A stretch of 64,000 bases of DNA from Streptomyces roseifaciens (GCF_001445655.1 NZ_LNBE01000003.1:2214530-2278529); one strand, 5' to 3'; positions 1 through 9,798 are shown, counted from the first letter of the stretch. Notes: generated from the letters alone by a model not told the origin. A program made the numbers and translations.

Positions 1-1
1 C

Positions 2-3000
2 ACCACCCCTGCCGGATCGGTCCTGAAGCTCGCCAAGTCGGGCTCCTCGTACGTCCTCACCTCGATCGACCACACCCGGCGCACCTACAACGCCTCCGGT
101 CAGCTCACCGCCGTCACCGACGCGAGCGGCCACGGCCTCACCATCGGCTACGCGTCCGGCCGCCCCGCGACCGTGAAGGACACCGCCGGCCGCACCGTCG
201 AGTTCACCGTGGACGGCGCCGGCCTGCTGACCAAGGCGGCACTGCCCGACAACACCACCGTCACCTACGGCTACACCGGCGGCCTGCTCACCTCCGCCAC
301 CGACCAGCTCGGCAGGACCTCCGCCTACACCTACGACGGCGCCAAGCGCCTGGCCACCTTCACCGACGCCGAGGGCGGCAAGGTGACCAACGCCTACGAC
401 GCCGGCGGCCGGGTGAAGTCCCAGACCGACAGCGCGGGCAAGACCACCACCCTCACCTGGGACAACAAGCGCGAGTCCCACGTCACCGACCCCAACGGCG
501 GCGTCTGGACGGACGTCTACTCCGGCAACGTGCTGATGGAGAGCACCGACCCGTACGGCAAGACCGTCTCCTACGCCTACGACCGGCAGCTGCGCCCGGT
601 GTCCATCACCGACCAGCTCGGCAACACCACCGAGATGACCTACGACGGCGCCGGGCGGATGCTCACCCGCAAGGCCCCGGCCTCCGCGGGTTACACCGAG
701 AGCTGGACCTACGACGGCGCCGGCAACGTCACCAGCCACACCGACGGCCGCGGCAAGACGTCGAAGTACACCTACACCTCCGGCAACCAGCTCGAGACCA
801 GCACGGACCCGGACGGCGGGACGGTCACCTACACCTACTCCCCGCTCGGGTCCGTCGCGAGCGTGCGCACGCCGCGTGGCAAGACCGTCACCTACGACCA
901 CGACGCGGTCGGCAACCGCACCGCCGTGACGACCCCCCTCGGCGAGAAGACCACCTTCCGCCACGACGCGGCCGGGCGGATCACCGAGAAGACCGACCCC
1001 CGCGGCAACGCCCAGGGCGCGAACCCGGCCGACTTCACCACGGCCTACACCTACGACGGCCGAGGCCTGCTGCGCACCGCCAAGGACCCGCTGGGGCACA
1101 CCACCGTCTACGGCTACGACGGCGTGGGCCGGCTCACCTCGGTCAAGGACGCGACCGGCCGCACCGCCGCCTACGAGTACGACGGCGAGAACCGCCTCAC
1201 CAAGACCGTCAACCCGGCCGGCAAGGCCGTCACCCGCGCCTACAACGCCAACGGCAACCTCACGGCCGTCACCGACGCCCTCGGCAACAAGACGACCTAC
1301 ACCTACGACAAGGCCAACCGCCTGATCGCCGAGGTCTCCGCCCGCGGCAACGCCCAGGGCGCCAACGCCGCGGCCTACACCACCAGCTACGGCTACGACG
1401 CCGCGGGCAACCGCACCACCGTCACCGATCCCAGCGGAGCCGTCACCACCACCGGCTACGACGCCCTCGGCCGGCCCGTCTCGGTCACCAACCCGCTCAA
1501 GCAGGTCACCAAAACCAGCTACGACGCGAACGACAACATCGTCACCGTCACGGACGCACTCGGGAAGGTCACCCGCTACACGTACACCGGCACCGGCCTG
1601 ACGGACACCGTCACCGACCCGCTCGGCAACAAGAGCGACTACGGCTACGACGCCGACGGCCACCGCACCAGCGAGACCACCCCTCTGGGCCGGAAGACCA
1701 CCTGGGCGTACGACGACGACGGGCGCACCGCCGCACAGACCGACCCGCGCGGCAACGCCCAGGGCGCGAACCCGGCCGACTTCACCACGGCCTACACCTA
1801 CGACGAAGCCGGCAACGTGACCAAGGTGCGCGACCCCCTCGGGGGCACCACCGTCACCGGCTACGACGCGCTGGGTCACGTCGTCTCCGCCACCGACGCG
1901 CTCGGCAAGGTCACCAGAACCGCGTACGACGAGCTCGGACGCGTCGCCAAGGTCACCGGCCCCGACGGAGCCGTCACCGCCTACACGTACAACACGGCCG
2001 GTGACCTCGCCACCCGCACCGACCCCAAGGGGCACACCACCAGCTTCGCCTACGACGACGCGGGCCGTCGCACCGGGATCACCGACCCGCTCGGCCGCAA
2101 GAAGACCTTCGGCTACGACGCCGACGGCAACACCAACCGGATCACCAACGCCCGCGGCACCACCGCCACCGTCACCATCGACCCCCGCGGCCTGCCCACC
2201 GCGACGGCCTTCACCGACGACACCCCCGGCACCACCCTCGCCTACGACGCCCTCGGCCGCCGCAAGTCCGTCACCGACGCCACCGGCACCCGGTCCTACT
2301 CCTACGACCCGGCCGGCCGGCTGACCGGCGTCACCCCGGGGGCAGGCAAGGGCGCCTACGGCTACACCTACGACGACGCCGGGCGCCTGACTTCCCGCAC
2401 CGTCGACTACACGGCCCCCAAGCCGCTTGACTGGAGCGGCTCGGCCCTCACCGCCACCGCCGACCTCGACGGCGACGGCACCACCGACGTCGTCGCCACC
2501 GACGCCAAGAGCGGCGTGCGCACCTTCCTCGGCCGCGCCGACGGCACCTTCGCCGGGGGCAGCACGCTCACCGGGTCCGGCACCGGCTTCCAGCAGGTCC
2601 TGACCGTCGAGTTCACCGGCGACGGCAAGCCGGACCTGCTGGCCGTCGACAAGGCCACCGGCCACCTGTGGCGCTACACCGGCGACGGCAAGGGCGGCTT
2701 CGCCGCGCCGACCGACCTCGGCGCGAGCTGGGGCCCGATGACCCTGACCGCCGGGGACTTCAACAAGGACGGCAAGCCGGACCTCCTGGCCGTCAGTTCC
2801 GGCGCAAACCGGCTCTACTTCTACCCCGGTGACGGCAAGGGCGGCTTCGGGGCCCGCACCGACCTCGGCAGCGGCTGGGGCACCTACCGCATCGCGCTCC
2901 TGGAGTACACCGGCGACGGCAAGCCCGACATCCTCGCCGTCAACCCCGGAGACGGGCACCTCTACCTCTACCCCGGTGACGGCAAGGGGGGCATCGGCAC

Positions 3001-5188
3001 CCGCACCGACCTCGGAGCGGGCTGGGGAGCCATGCACCTCGTGCCGGGCGAGTTCAACGGCGACGGCAAGCAGGACTTCCTCGCCGTCGACACCGCCGCG
3101 CACAAGCTGCGCTTCTACCCCGGCAACGGCACCGGCGGCTTCGGCACGTACATCCTGCAGTCCGACGACTGGACCCCGTACGGCATCCCGCTCCTCGCCC
3201 GCACCGGCCCCTCGGACCGGCCCGGCATCGTCGCGGCGGCCGGCTCCCGGCTGCGCACCTGGAAGGGCGACGGCAAGGGGCGCTTCACCGACGCGGCCGA
3301 CGCCACGAACCCGGCCTCCGGCTCGAAGGCCGGCTACGGCTACGACGCCGACGGCCGCCGGACCACCCAGACCGGCGCGGCCGGAACCATCACCTACGAC
3401 TACGACCCCGCCGGGCACCTCGCCGCCACCACCCTGCCCGCGGGCAACGGCCACACCGAGAAGCGCGCCTACGACAACGCCGGCCGCCTCACCTCCGTCA
3501 TCAGCGCCAAGGGCGGCACCGTCCTGTCCGGCCGGCAGCTGACCCTCGACCCGTCCGGCCGGCCCACCCGGGTCGCGACCACCCGCGCCGGACAGCCCGA
3601 CAGCTACCGCTACTACGGCTACGACCCCGCCGGCCGCCTCCTCACCGACTGCACCTCCGCTACCAAGGCCGACGCCTGCCCCGCCGCGGACGCAGCCACC
3701 ACCTACAGCTACGACCCCGTCGGCAACCGCAAGACCCAGAGCCGCAACGGCATCACCACCTCGTACACCTACGACAACGCCGACCAGCTCACCTCGGCCG
3801 CCGCCGGGTCCACCACCCGCGGCTTCACCTACGACGCCGACGGCAACCGCACCGGCGCCGGGGACGACACCTTCCGCTACGACGCGGCCGGCCGCCTCGC
3901 CTCGGTCACCTCCGGCTCCTCCGGCTCCGAGACCTACACCTTCGGGTACGACGCCGACGGCAACCGCGTCACGGCGAGCAAGGCCGGCAAGCGGCTGCGC
4001 ACCACGACCTGGGACGTCAACGGCCCGCTCGCCACCGCCGGCACCGAGTACGACGCCGAGGGCGCCCTGAGCACCGAGTACCAGTACAACCCCCTCTCCC
4101 AGGTCCAGGCGCAGACCGGCCCCGGCGGCACCCTCTTCCACCACCACGACCAGCTCGGATCGGTCACCGACACCACCGACGCGGCAGGAGCCGCCCAGAG
4201 CAGCTACACCTACGGGGCGTTCGGCGAGACCGAGCGGACCGACGTCGCCAAGAACCCGCCCGCCAACCCCTTCACCTTCGCCGGCGGCTACGCCGAACCC
4301 GCCACCCCGGCGGCCGGCCTCTACCTCAGGGCACGCGACTACGACCCGGCCACCGGCCGCTTCACCGCCAAGGACCCGGCACCCGCAGCCGTCCACGACC
4401 CGTACGTCTCGACGTACGCCTACGCCAACAACACCCCCACCCGCTTCACCGACCCCACCGGCCTCAAGGCCGGCGACCCCGACGACGACCACATCGACTC
4501 CTTCGGCGAGGGCGTCGAGGTCTTCGGCGACGGCTTCGTCCAGGGCCTGAAAATGCCCTTCGAGTTCGTCGGCGACCTCTACAACGCCTTCACCGGCAAG
4601 AACGGCGGCGCAGGCGGCTTCTTCGACAAATACGTCCCCGTACGCCCGGCCTACACCCTCTACCGCGCCTCGTACCACTTCTCGAAACAGGGCTGCGAAG
4701 AGCTCTCCGAGGTCTACCGCAAGGCCGCCGACGAACTCGCCGCACAGGTCGCCCTCGTCGGCCTCGGCGGACTGCGCGGCTGGCAGCGCAAGGTCGCCCG
4801 GGAGGAGACCAGCGTCCTCGGCTCCGAGGGCATCTCGCCCAAGCCGGGCAAGGGCGGCGGTGGACCGCCGCCGCTGCGCCAGGCGTACATCAACGAGGTC
4901 GAGGCCCTGTCCCAGCAGGCGGCGTCGATGCGGGCGGCCGGCGCCACCCAGGAGACCATCGCGCGCACCCTGCACAAGGCCCGCCGCGACCTGGGCGTGA
5001 AGTACAAGGACCTCACCCCCGAACCGCTGCGGAGCGAGATCTACCAGCGGAACCTGCAGAAGTACGGTGACAAGCTGGGGCCGACGATCGACTGGCTCCG
5101 GGCCAAGGGCAAGACGTGGGAGCAGATCATCGAGAGCGCGACCCGCACCGGCGGGCAGGATCTCGGACTGGGGAAGAAGCAGGAATGA
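2..5188 (+). CDS. RHS/YD-repeat protein with FG-GAP insert and variable C-terminal domain (5' end outside window)
   Basis: The frame is open from base 2, so the N-terminus lies outside the window; 1728 residues are visible. Most of it is YD/RHS repeats (recurring G-Y-D-x-x-G and T-Y-T-Y-D units) that in this family build a beta-shell. Between about bases 2427 and 3310 a block of FG-GAP/VCBS-like units (DGDGKPDLLAV type) interrupts the YD repeats. The RHS core ends near base 4465 with the usual YLRARDYDPATGRF and DPTGL signatures. About 240 residues follow that are unlike the core and end in a small Lys/Arg-rich region. By family precedent this is the polymorphic toxin or effector tip; I cannot name its activity. 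The next gene overlaps it by 4 bases. Confidence 0.93.
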   Translation, partial: TTPAGSVLKLAKSGSSYVLTSIDHTRRTYNASGQLTAVTDASGHGLTIGYASGRPATVKDTAGRTVEFTVDGAGLLTKAALPDNTTVTYGYTGGLLTSATDQLGRTSAYTYDGAKRLATFTDAEGGKVTNAYDAGGRVKSQTDSAGKTTTLTWDNKRESHVTDPNGGVWTDVYSGNVLMESTDPYGKTVSYAYDRQLRPVSITDQLGNTTEMTYDGAGRMLTRKAPASAGYTESWTYDGAGNVTSHTDGRGKTSKYTYTSGNQLETSTDPDGGTVTYTYSPLGSVASVRTPRGKTVTYDHDAVGNRTAVTTPLGEKTTFRHDAAGRITEKTDPRGNAQGANPADFTTAYTYDGRGLLRTAKDPLGHTTVYGYDGVGRLTSVKDATGRTAAYEYDGENRLTKTVNPAGKAVTRAYNANGNLTAVTDALGNKTTYTYDKANRLIAEVSARGNAQGANAAAYTTSYGYDAAGNRTTVTDPSGAVTTTGYDALGRPVSVTNPLKQVTKTSYDANDNIVTVTDALGKVTRYTYTGTGLTDTVTDPLGNKSDYGYDADGHRTSETTPLGRKTTWAYDDDGRTAAQTDPRGNAQGANPADFTTAYTYDEAGNVTKVRDPLGGTTVTGYDALGHVVSATDALGKVTRTAYDELGRVAKVTGPDGAVTAYTYNTAGDLATRTDPKGHTTSFAYDDAGRRTGITDPLGRKKTFGYDADGNTNRITNARGTTATVTIDPRGLPTATAFTDDTPGTTLAYDALGRRKSVTDATGTRSYSYDPAGRLTGVTPGAGKGAYGYTYDDAGRLTSRTVDYTAPKPLDWSGSALTATADLDGDGTTDVVATDAKSGVRTFLGRADGTFAGGSTLTGSGTGFQQVLTVEFTGDGKPDLLAVDKATGHLWRYTGDGKGGFAAPTDLGASWGPMTLTAGDFNKDGKPDLLAVSSGANRLYFYPGDGKGGFGARTDLGSGWGTYRIALLEYTGDGKPDILAVNPGDGHLYLYPGDGKGGIGTRTDLGAGWGAMHLVPGEFNGDGKQDFLAVDTAAHKLRFYPGNGTGGFGTYILQSDDWTPYGIPLLARTGPSDRPGIVAAAGSRLRTWKGDGKGRFTDAADATNPASGSKAGYGYDADGRRTTQTGAAGTITYDYDPAGHLAATTLPAGNGHTEKRAYDNAGRLTSVISAKGGTVLSGRQLTLDPSGRPTRVATTRAGQPDSYRYYGYDPAGRLLTDCTSATKADACPAADAATTYSYDPVGNRKTQSRNGITTSYTYDNADQLTSAAAGSTTRGFTYDADGNRTGAGDDTFRYDAAGRLASVTSGSSGSETYTFGYDADGNRVTASKAGKRLRTTTWDVNGPLATAGTEYDAEGALSTEYQYNPLSQVQAQTGPGGTLFHHHDQLGSVTDTTDAAGAAQSSYTYGAFGETERTDVAKNPPANPFTFAGGYAEPATPAAGLYLRARDYDPATGRFTAKDPAPAAVHDPYVSTYAYANNTPTRFTDPTGLKAGDPDDDHIDSFGEGVEVFGDGFVQGLKMPFEFVGDLYNAFTGKNGGAGGFFDKYVPVRPAYTLYRASYHFSKQGCEELSEVYRKAADELAAQVALVGLGGLRGWQRKVAREETSVLGSEGISPKPGKGGGGPPPLRQAYINEVEALSQQAASMRAAGATQETIARTLHKARRDLGVKYKDLTPEPLRSEIYQRNLQKYGDKLGPTIDWLRAKGKTWEQIIESATRTGGQDLGLGKKQE
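1001..1057 (+). repeat. 57-bp exact internal repeat of the RHS gene
   Basis: These 57 bases recur without change at 1748-1804, both encoding a unit around RGNAQGAN followed by an aromatic Y-T-Y-D motif. A third, diverged copy (RGNAQGANAAAY) starts near 1344. Exact nucleotide identity suggests recent intragenic duplication or gene conversion. Confidence 0.85.
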
Positions 5189-5607
5189 GCATCATGGTGC
5201 GGTCCTTCGACCGCTTCGACGAAGTGGCCGCATTCGACCCGGCGAGCGGCGAGCTCGGCCCGCGCACACGGGCCGGTTCCCCGCCGCCGGGGCAGGTGCC
5301 CGCCGGTCACTACGGCGAGCTGGGCGGGGTCCCGGTCGTGCTCTACCGCACGGCCGGCGGCCTCCGCCTGCGGCTGGGGGAACGGGACGTCGCCCTCGAC
5401 GGCGGCCTGGAGATCCGGCACGAACAGTCCGCAGAACGCTGCCTGCTGACGGTCGGCACGACCACCCTCGCCTACCCCGCCCCGGACACCCTGATCGACC
5501 CGGAAGACGACCCCACGGCCTTCGCCGAGGCCGAGGACTTCGACATGGGGTTGTTCGTGGCCAACGTGGCCGGTGACCCCGGCCGCCGGGACATGGTCTA
5601 CCGGTAG
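5185..5607 (+). CDS. Small acidic protein, candidate immunity protein for the RHS C-terminal domain
   Basis: This 140-residue protein has no family I recognise. The ATG at 5185 overlaps the RHS stop codon (ATGA), which implies translational coupling; I preferred it to a start at 5116 that would lie inside the RHS frame. The product is acidic, especially toward the C-terminus (runs of Asp and Glu near residues 105-120), with no signal peptide or membrane segment. Small acidic proteins directly downstream of RHS toxins are commonly cognate immunity proteins, so that role is inferred from position and composition only. Confidence 0.7.
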   Translation: MSIMVRSFDRFDEVAAFDPASGELGPRTRAGSPPPGQVPAGHYGELGGVPVVLYRTAGGLRLRLGERDVALDGGLEIRHEQSAERCLLTVGTTTLAYPAPDTLIDPEDDPTAFAEAEDFDMGLFVANVAGDPGRRDMVYR

Positions 5608-5762
5608 GGAGGCCGAGGGGGCGCCCCTGGGCTGTCCTGGAAACGCCACTGTGCTCCCACTTTCAGGGGAAAGTGGTACAGGATTTCTTTGATGCGCATG
5701 TCTTTCGGTAACGGCTGTGATGCGACGTCCCCATGTCACCGGCCCGTGAAAGGGAGCCTCCC

Positions 5763-6584
5763 GTGCCCGTGCCCACCGCGATCGACCACAAGGCCCGCAC
5801 CTACAGCCTGGCCCACGCCTACTGGCTGGCCCAGGCGGCCGACCTCTCCTACAAGGACGAGGCCACCATCGAGAAACAGGCGCGGAACTGGGGCTTCGAC
5901 CGGGTGCGCCACCACAGGACGCGGTTCACGCCGCCCTTCCCGCTGGAGGACTCCCAGGCCTTCACGATGGCCAGCGACGACATGATCATCACGGCCTTCC
6001 GGGGCACGGAACCCGCACAGATCCGCGACTGGCTCTCCGACGCGACGACCCCGCCCTGGCCGGGCCCGGCGAAGACGGGCTACATCCATTACGGCTTCGG
6101 CCAGGCCCTGGAATCCATCTTCCCGGAGGTGAAGGACACCCTCCACGAGTACCGGACGAACGGTCAGACCGTGTGGTTCACCGGCCACAGCCTGGGCGGT
6201 GCCCTGGCCATGCTGGCCGGTGCACGGCTGTATCTGGAGGAGCCGAAACTGCTGGCCGACGGCGTCTACACCTACGGCCAGCCCCGTACGTGCGACCGGC
6301 TGCTGGCGGCCGCGTGCAACAAGGGCTTCAAGCAGCGCCTCTTCCGGTTCGTGAACAACAACGACATCGTGCCGCAGCTGCCGCCCGAGCCCGCGTACAC
6401 CCACGCCGAGGCCCTGCGGTACATCGACTCCGCGGGCAAGGTCCACGAGACCATGTCGCTCTTCGGCGGCCTCGCCGACCGGGCGAAGGGCCTGACGGCG
6501 GACGCCTTCGCGCCCGCGAGCGACGCCTTGCGCGACCACTCGATCCGCAAGTACGTCGCCGCACTGGAGAAGAACCTGGCCTGA
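5763..6584 (+). CDS. Lipase, class 3 family (alpha/beta hydrolase)
   Basis: This 273-residue protein carries the lipase nucleophile elbow GHSLGGALA with Ser143, an upstream FRGTEP oxyanion-type motif, and a downstream NNNDIVPQLPP segment that would supply the catalytic Asp. These are hallmarks of the Lipase_3 family, which hydrolyses acylglycerols or phospholipids. The GTG at 5763 has GAAAGGGAG six bases upstream; an ATG at 5733 would add ten residues but lacks a good ribosome site. No signal peptide is seen, so an intracellular role or non-classical export is likely. It follows the RHS and immunity genes after a 155-base gap and has its own hairpin terminator downstream. Confidence 0.85.
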   Translation: MPVPTAIDHKARTYSLAHAYWLAQAADLSYKDEATIEKQARNWGFDRVRHHRTRFTPPFPLEDSQAFTMASDDMIITAFRGTEPAQIRDWLSDATTPPWPGPAKTGYIHYGFGQALESIFPEVKDTLHEYRTNGQTVWFTGHSLGGALAMLAGARLYLEEPKLLADGVYTYGQPRTCDRLLAAACNKGFKQRLFRFVNNNDIVPQLPPEPAYTHAEALRYIDSAGKVHETMSLFGGLADRAKGLTADAFAPASDALRDHSIRKYVAALEKNLA

Positions 6585-6620
6585 CCGTCCGGGCCGCGGC
6601 GACACCTTCGACGCGCGAGC

Positions 6621-6647
6621 GCCTGCCGTGCCGGTGGCACGGCAGGC
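6621..6647. terminator. Bidirectional hairpin terminator between convergent genes
   Basis: A perfect 12-bp inverted repeat (GCCTGCCGTGCC with its complement) around a 3-base loop lies between the end of the lipase gene and the end of the opposing gene at 6695. There is no clear T-tract, as is common in high-GC actinobacteria. Confidence 0.75.
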
Positions 6648-6694
6648 CGCTTCTCGGCCGGTATGTCGTGGCCGGCCGGCGACGTACGAGGTCG

Positions 6695-7465
6695 TCAGAA
6701 GGCCGAGTGAGCGAACCAGTGGGCGATCAGGTCCCGGTCGCCGAGCAGCTCGAAGGCGTCGCTGTTGCGGTCCAGGCGGCCGTAGAGGAGCAGAAGCAGG
6801 TCCGCGGCCGTGCCCCGGACCGTGGCGTCCGCCGTGCGGGACCGGGCGTCGCCGGTCACCAGCCCGAAGCCGTCGGGGCGCAGGTGGATCAGCCAGTCGT
6901 CGCCTTCGTCGTCGCCGTCCGTGCAGCCGAAGCGAATGGTCCGGTCAGGGCCGCGCAGTTCGGCGGTCCCGGGCGCGAAGAAGGAGGCAAACGGCAGGTT
7001 GGTGAGGAACTCGTCGATGCCGTCCACCGCCAGGACGCGGTCGATGTGCGGCGACAGCCCGAGTGCGAGCTCGGCGTCGGCCCGGTGCACCAGCGTCTCG
7101 AAGAGCATGCGGCGGACCCAGAACCGGGCGTGCTGGTCGAGTCCCCAGGCCCACATCGGCGCGTCCAGGTCCGTGGCGGCGAACACCTGTGCGGCCTCCG
7201 TGGCACCCATGGTCAGCCAGTCCGGATAGCCGTCGGGCTGCTCCGGCAGGTGCAGTTCCACCTCGCGACTGGTCGGCGGCTGCTGGATGCGCCGGCTCAG
7301 CAGGACGCTGAACCAGCGGTGCACGCTGCCGGTGTGACGCGTCAGGTCGGCCAGGGTCCAGCCGGGGCAGGACGGCACCGGGGTGGCGGGGTCGGCTCCC
7401 TTCACTGTGGCGACGAAGCGGGCGGTCTCGGCCGCGACAGCCGTGGCGTGCTGGGCTGGGTTCAT
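6695..7465 (-). CDS. Maleylpyruvate isomerase/mycothiol-type (TIGR03083, DinB-like) family protein
   Basis: This 256-residue protein begins with the N-terminal domain typical of the mycothiol-dependent maleylpyruvate isomerase-like family: an early VPSCPGWTLADLTRHTG segment, then W..R....ETLVHRADAE. The conserved His residues are those that bind metal in the DinB-like fold. The C-terminal half resembles the MDMPI C-terminal domain. Family members conjugate or isomerise substrates with mycothiol, but most Streptomyces paralogues are uncharacterised. The ATG at 7465 has AGAAGGG upstream. It lies just downstream of the DJ-1/aldehyde dehydrogenase fusion on the same strand, so a shared role in electrophile handling is possible but not shown. 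Confidence 0.75.
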   Translation of the reverse strand: MNPAQHATAVAAETARFVATVKGADPATPVPSCPGWTLADLTRHTGSVHRWFSVLLSRRIQQPPTSREVELHLPEQPDGYPDWLTMGATEAAQVFAATDLDAPMWAWGLDQHARFWVRRMLFETLVHRADAELALGLSPHIDRVLAVDGIDEFLTNLPFASFFAPGTAELRGPDRTIRFGCTDGDDEGDDWLIHLRPDGFGLVTGDARSRTADATVRGTAADLLLLLYGRLDRNSDAFELLGDRDLIAHWFAHSAF

Positions 7466-7529
7466 GTCTGGTGCCCTTCTGGCGTTGGTGCTCGGGTGCT
7501 CGTATGCCGGGGGAGTGCGGGGCAGGCCG

Positions 7530-9575
7530 TCAGGCCAGTGGCTTGTCGAGTACGGCCTTGGCGTGGCTGAACGTGTCGATGGAGTACTCGCCGTGGTAGC
7601 GGCCCATGCCGCTCTCGCCCACGCCGCCGAACGGCAGGTCGGGTACGGCCAGGTGGGAGACGGGCAGGCCGAAGGCCAGGGCGCCGGAGGAGGTCTCGTC
7701 GGCCAAGCGCTGCTTGGTCCGCGCCGAGTCTGTGAAGGCGTACAGGGCGAGCGGCTTGTCACGCTCGTTGACGAAGGCGATCGCGGCGTCCAGGTCGGGC
7801 ACGCCGATCACCGGCAGGATGGGCCCGAAGATCTCTTCCTGCATCACCGGTGCCTCCGGGGAGACGTCCGCGAGCACGGTGGGGGCGAGGTAGCGGTTCG
7901 CCCGGTCGTGCACCCCGCCGGTGACGATGCGGCCCTCGCCCAGAAGTCCGGTCAGCCGGTCGAAGTGCCGCTCGTTGACGATCCGCCCGTACTCCTCTTC
8001 GGCCGACGGGTCCTGGCCGTACTGCGCCAGGACGGCTGCGGCCAGGTGCCCTTCGAGCGCGGCGGCGGTGTCACCGATGGCGAGTACGTAATCGGGCGCG
8101 ACGCACGTCTGACCGGCGTTGAGGAACTTGCCGCGGACGAGCCGCTCGGCCGTGGCCTCCAGGTCGACGCCGGGCTCGACCAGCACGGGGCTCTTGCCGC
8201 CCAGCTCCAGGGTCACGGGAGTCAGGTTACGGGCGGCCGCGGCCATCACGATGCGCCCGACCGTGCCGTTGCCGGTGTAGAAGATGTGGTCGAAGCGCTC
8301 TTCCAGCAGCGCGGTGGTCTCCGCGACGGCACCCTCCACGACCGCGACGGCCTGCGGGTCGAGATACCGAGGCAGCAGCCGGGAGAGGGCTGCCGACGTT
8401 GCCGGTGCCAGCTCGCTGGGCTTGACCACGACCGCGTTGCCCGCGGCCAGCGCACCCACCAGCGGGGTCAGCGCGAGCTGCAGCGGATAGTTCCAGGGCG
8501 CGATGACCAGCACCACACCGAGCGGGTCACGGACCACGCGCGCTTCGGCCGGCCGAAAGGCTTCGGGAACGGGGGCCGGCCGGGGAGTCAGCCACTCCGC
8601 GAGGTGCGCGACGGTGTGGTCCAGCTCGTTCAGCGTGAAGCCGATCTCGGTGCGGTAGGCCTCCTTCGGGCCCTTACCGAGGTCGGCACGGAGGGCGGCC
8701 AGGAGTACGTCGGCCTGTTCCGTGAGGAGCGTGCGAAGTGCCTGCAGTTGGCCGAGCCGCCAGGCCAGGGGCTTCGTACGGCCGGTGGCGAACCCGGCTC
8801 GCAGCCGGGCCACCGTGCCGGCCGGATCGGTGGCGGGCGCGACATCCGGCGCGCCGTCCCGTCCGGCGATCCCTCCGGTGGTCGGCACGGCGACCAGGGC
8901 GTGGGCCAGCTCTGCCGAGGAGGCCGGGTTCTGGCCCGTGTAGAGGTTGCGGTCGATGACGATGTGCGGGGTGAACGGCTCCGCGGCGACGAAGTCGGCG
9001 CCGAGCCCGTTCAGGCGGTCCTCGAGCAGCCAGCAGGCCCGGTCGGCGAAGCCGGCTGCGGCCTCCTCGGCGTTGCTGAACGCGGTCATCCGGTACCCGG
9101 CGAACGGCCGGCTGCCGTCGTCACGGCGGGCGGCGAGCAATGCGGCGGGCGCATGGCAGAGCAGGGCGAGCGGCTTGCCCGAGTCGAGGGTGCGGGTGAG
9201 GATCCGGCCGGAGGCGGAGTCGAGGGCGAGGTCCTCCATCGGGCCGTGGCCGCCGGGGTAGAAGACCAGGTCGTAGTCGTCCGGGTCGACTTCTTCCAGC
9301 GCCGCCGGGGTGCCGAGCTCGGCCTTGATGGCGTCGAGGTAGGCGGCGAGGAGGCCGGCCCGCTCCCGGCCGCCGTTGGCGTCGGCGCTCAGGCTGACCG
9401 GGTCGACCGGGGCGGCGACGCCGCCGGGTGTCGCGATGGTGATCCGGTAGCCGGCCTCACGGAAGATCCGGTGGGGCTCGGCGAGCTCTTCCGCCCAGAA
9501 TCCGGTCGGGTGCAGGGTGCCGTCGGCCAGCGTCCAGTGGGCGGCGCCGGTGACGACGAAGAGTGCGGAAGGCAT
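7530..9575 (-). CDS. Fusion: DJ-1/PfpI (Hsp31-type glyoxalase III-like) domain plus aldehyde dehydrogenase
   Basis: One uninterrupted 681-residue frame encodes two enzymes. Residues 1-230 are a DJ-1/PfpI domain of the Hsp31/glyoxalase III type, with a YPGGHGPMEDLA segment and the nucleophile elbow LLCHAPAALL (Cys140-His141). After a Pro/Gly/Ala-rich linker, residues 240-681 form a class 3-type aldehyde dehydrogenase with PWNYP, ELGGKSP (Glu457), catalytic Cys491 in FLNAGQTC, and EEIFGPILPV. DJ-1 relatives convert methylglyoxal to lactate without glutathione; the ALDH would oxidise aldehydes with NAD(P). I infer a bifunctional aldehyde-detoxifying protein. An AT-rich promoter region lies upstream and a divergent gene follows. 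Confidence 0.85.
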   Translation of the reverse strand: MPSALFVVTGAAHWTLADGTLHPTGFWAEELAEPHRIFREAGYRITIATPGGVAAPVDPVSLSADANGGRERAGLLAAYLDAIKAELGTPAALEEVDPDDYDLVFYPGGHGPMEDLALDSASGRILTRTLDSGKPLALLCHAPAALLAARRDDGSRPFAGYRMTAFSNAEEAAAGFADRACWLLEDRLNGLGADFVAAEPFTPHIVIDRNLYTGQNPASSAELAHALVAVPTTGGIAGRDGAPDVAPATDPAGTVARLRAGFATGRTKPLAWRLGQLQALRTLLTEQADVLLAALRADLGKGPKEAYRTEIGFTLNELDHTVAHLAEWLTPRPAPVPEAFRPAEARVVRDPLGVVLVIAPWNYPLQLALTPLVGALAAGNAVVVKPSELAPATSAALSRLLPRYLDPQAVAVVEGAVAETTALLEERFDHIFYTGNGTVGRIVMAAAARNLTPVTLELGGKSPVLVEPGVDLEATAERLVRGKFLNAGQTCVAPDYVLAIGDTAAALEGHLAAAVLAQYGQDPSAEEEYGRIVNERHFDRLTGLLGEGRIVTGGVHDRANRYLAPTVLADVSPEAPVMQEEIFGPILPVIGVPDLDAAIAFVNERDKPLALYAFTDSARTKQRLADETSSGALAFGLPVSHLAVPDLPFGGVGESGMGRYHGEYSIDTFSHAKAVLDKPLA

Positions 9576-9662
9576 GACGGGGGCTCCAGAGGACGAGCAG
9601 TAGAATTTAAGGGCATAGATGATTCATGCACTCAAGTAATGCGGTGAAGGTAAACCTCAATG

Positions 9663-9677
9663 GTTGACGTTGTCAAC
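9663..9677. promoter_or_regulatory. Perfect inverted repeat, candidate operator in divergent promoter region
   Basis: GTTGAC-GTT-GTCAAC is a perfect 6-bp dyad with a 3-base spacer, in the AT-richer gap (9576-9798) between the DJ-1/ALDH fusion and the divergent plus-strand gene. The left arm could double as a -35 TTGAC element. The binding protein is unknown. Confidence 0.45.
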
Positions 9678-9798
9678 TGATCCGGTTGTGCCGCTGCCGC
9701 CGGAGAGCACAGGGGGTCGCCGCCCGGTACGGCCCCGGGCCGCCCCGCGCGCGGGCGTGTGTTTGGATTCGGCGTCGGCCTTGGAAAGAGGGGGAACG

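Noticed and set aside
7383..9647. 754-codon plus-strand open frame
   Set aside because: Shadow of the DJ-1/aldehyde dehydrogenase gene, which has full catalytic motifs on the other strand.
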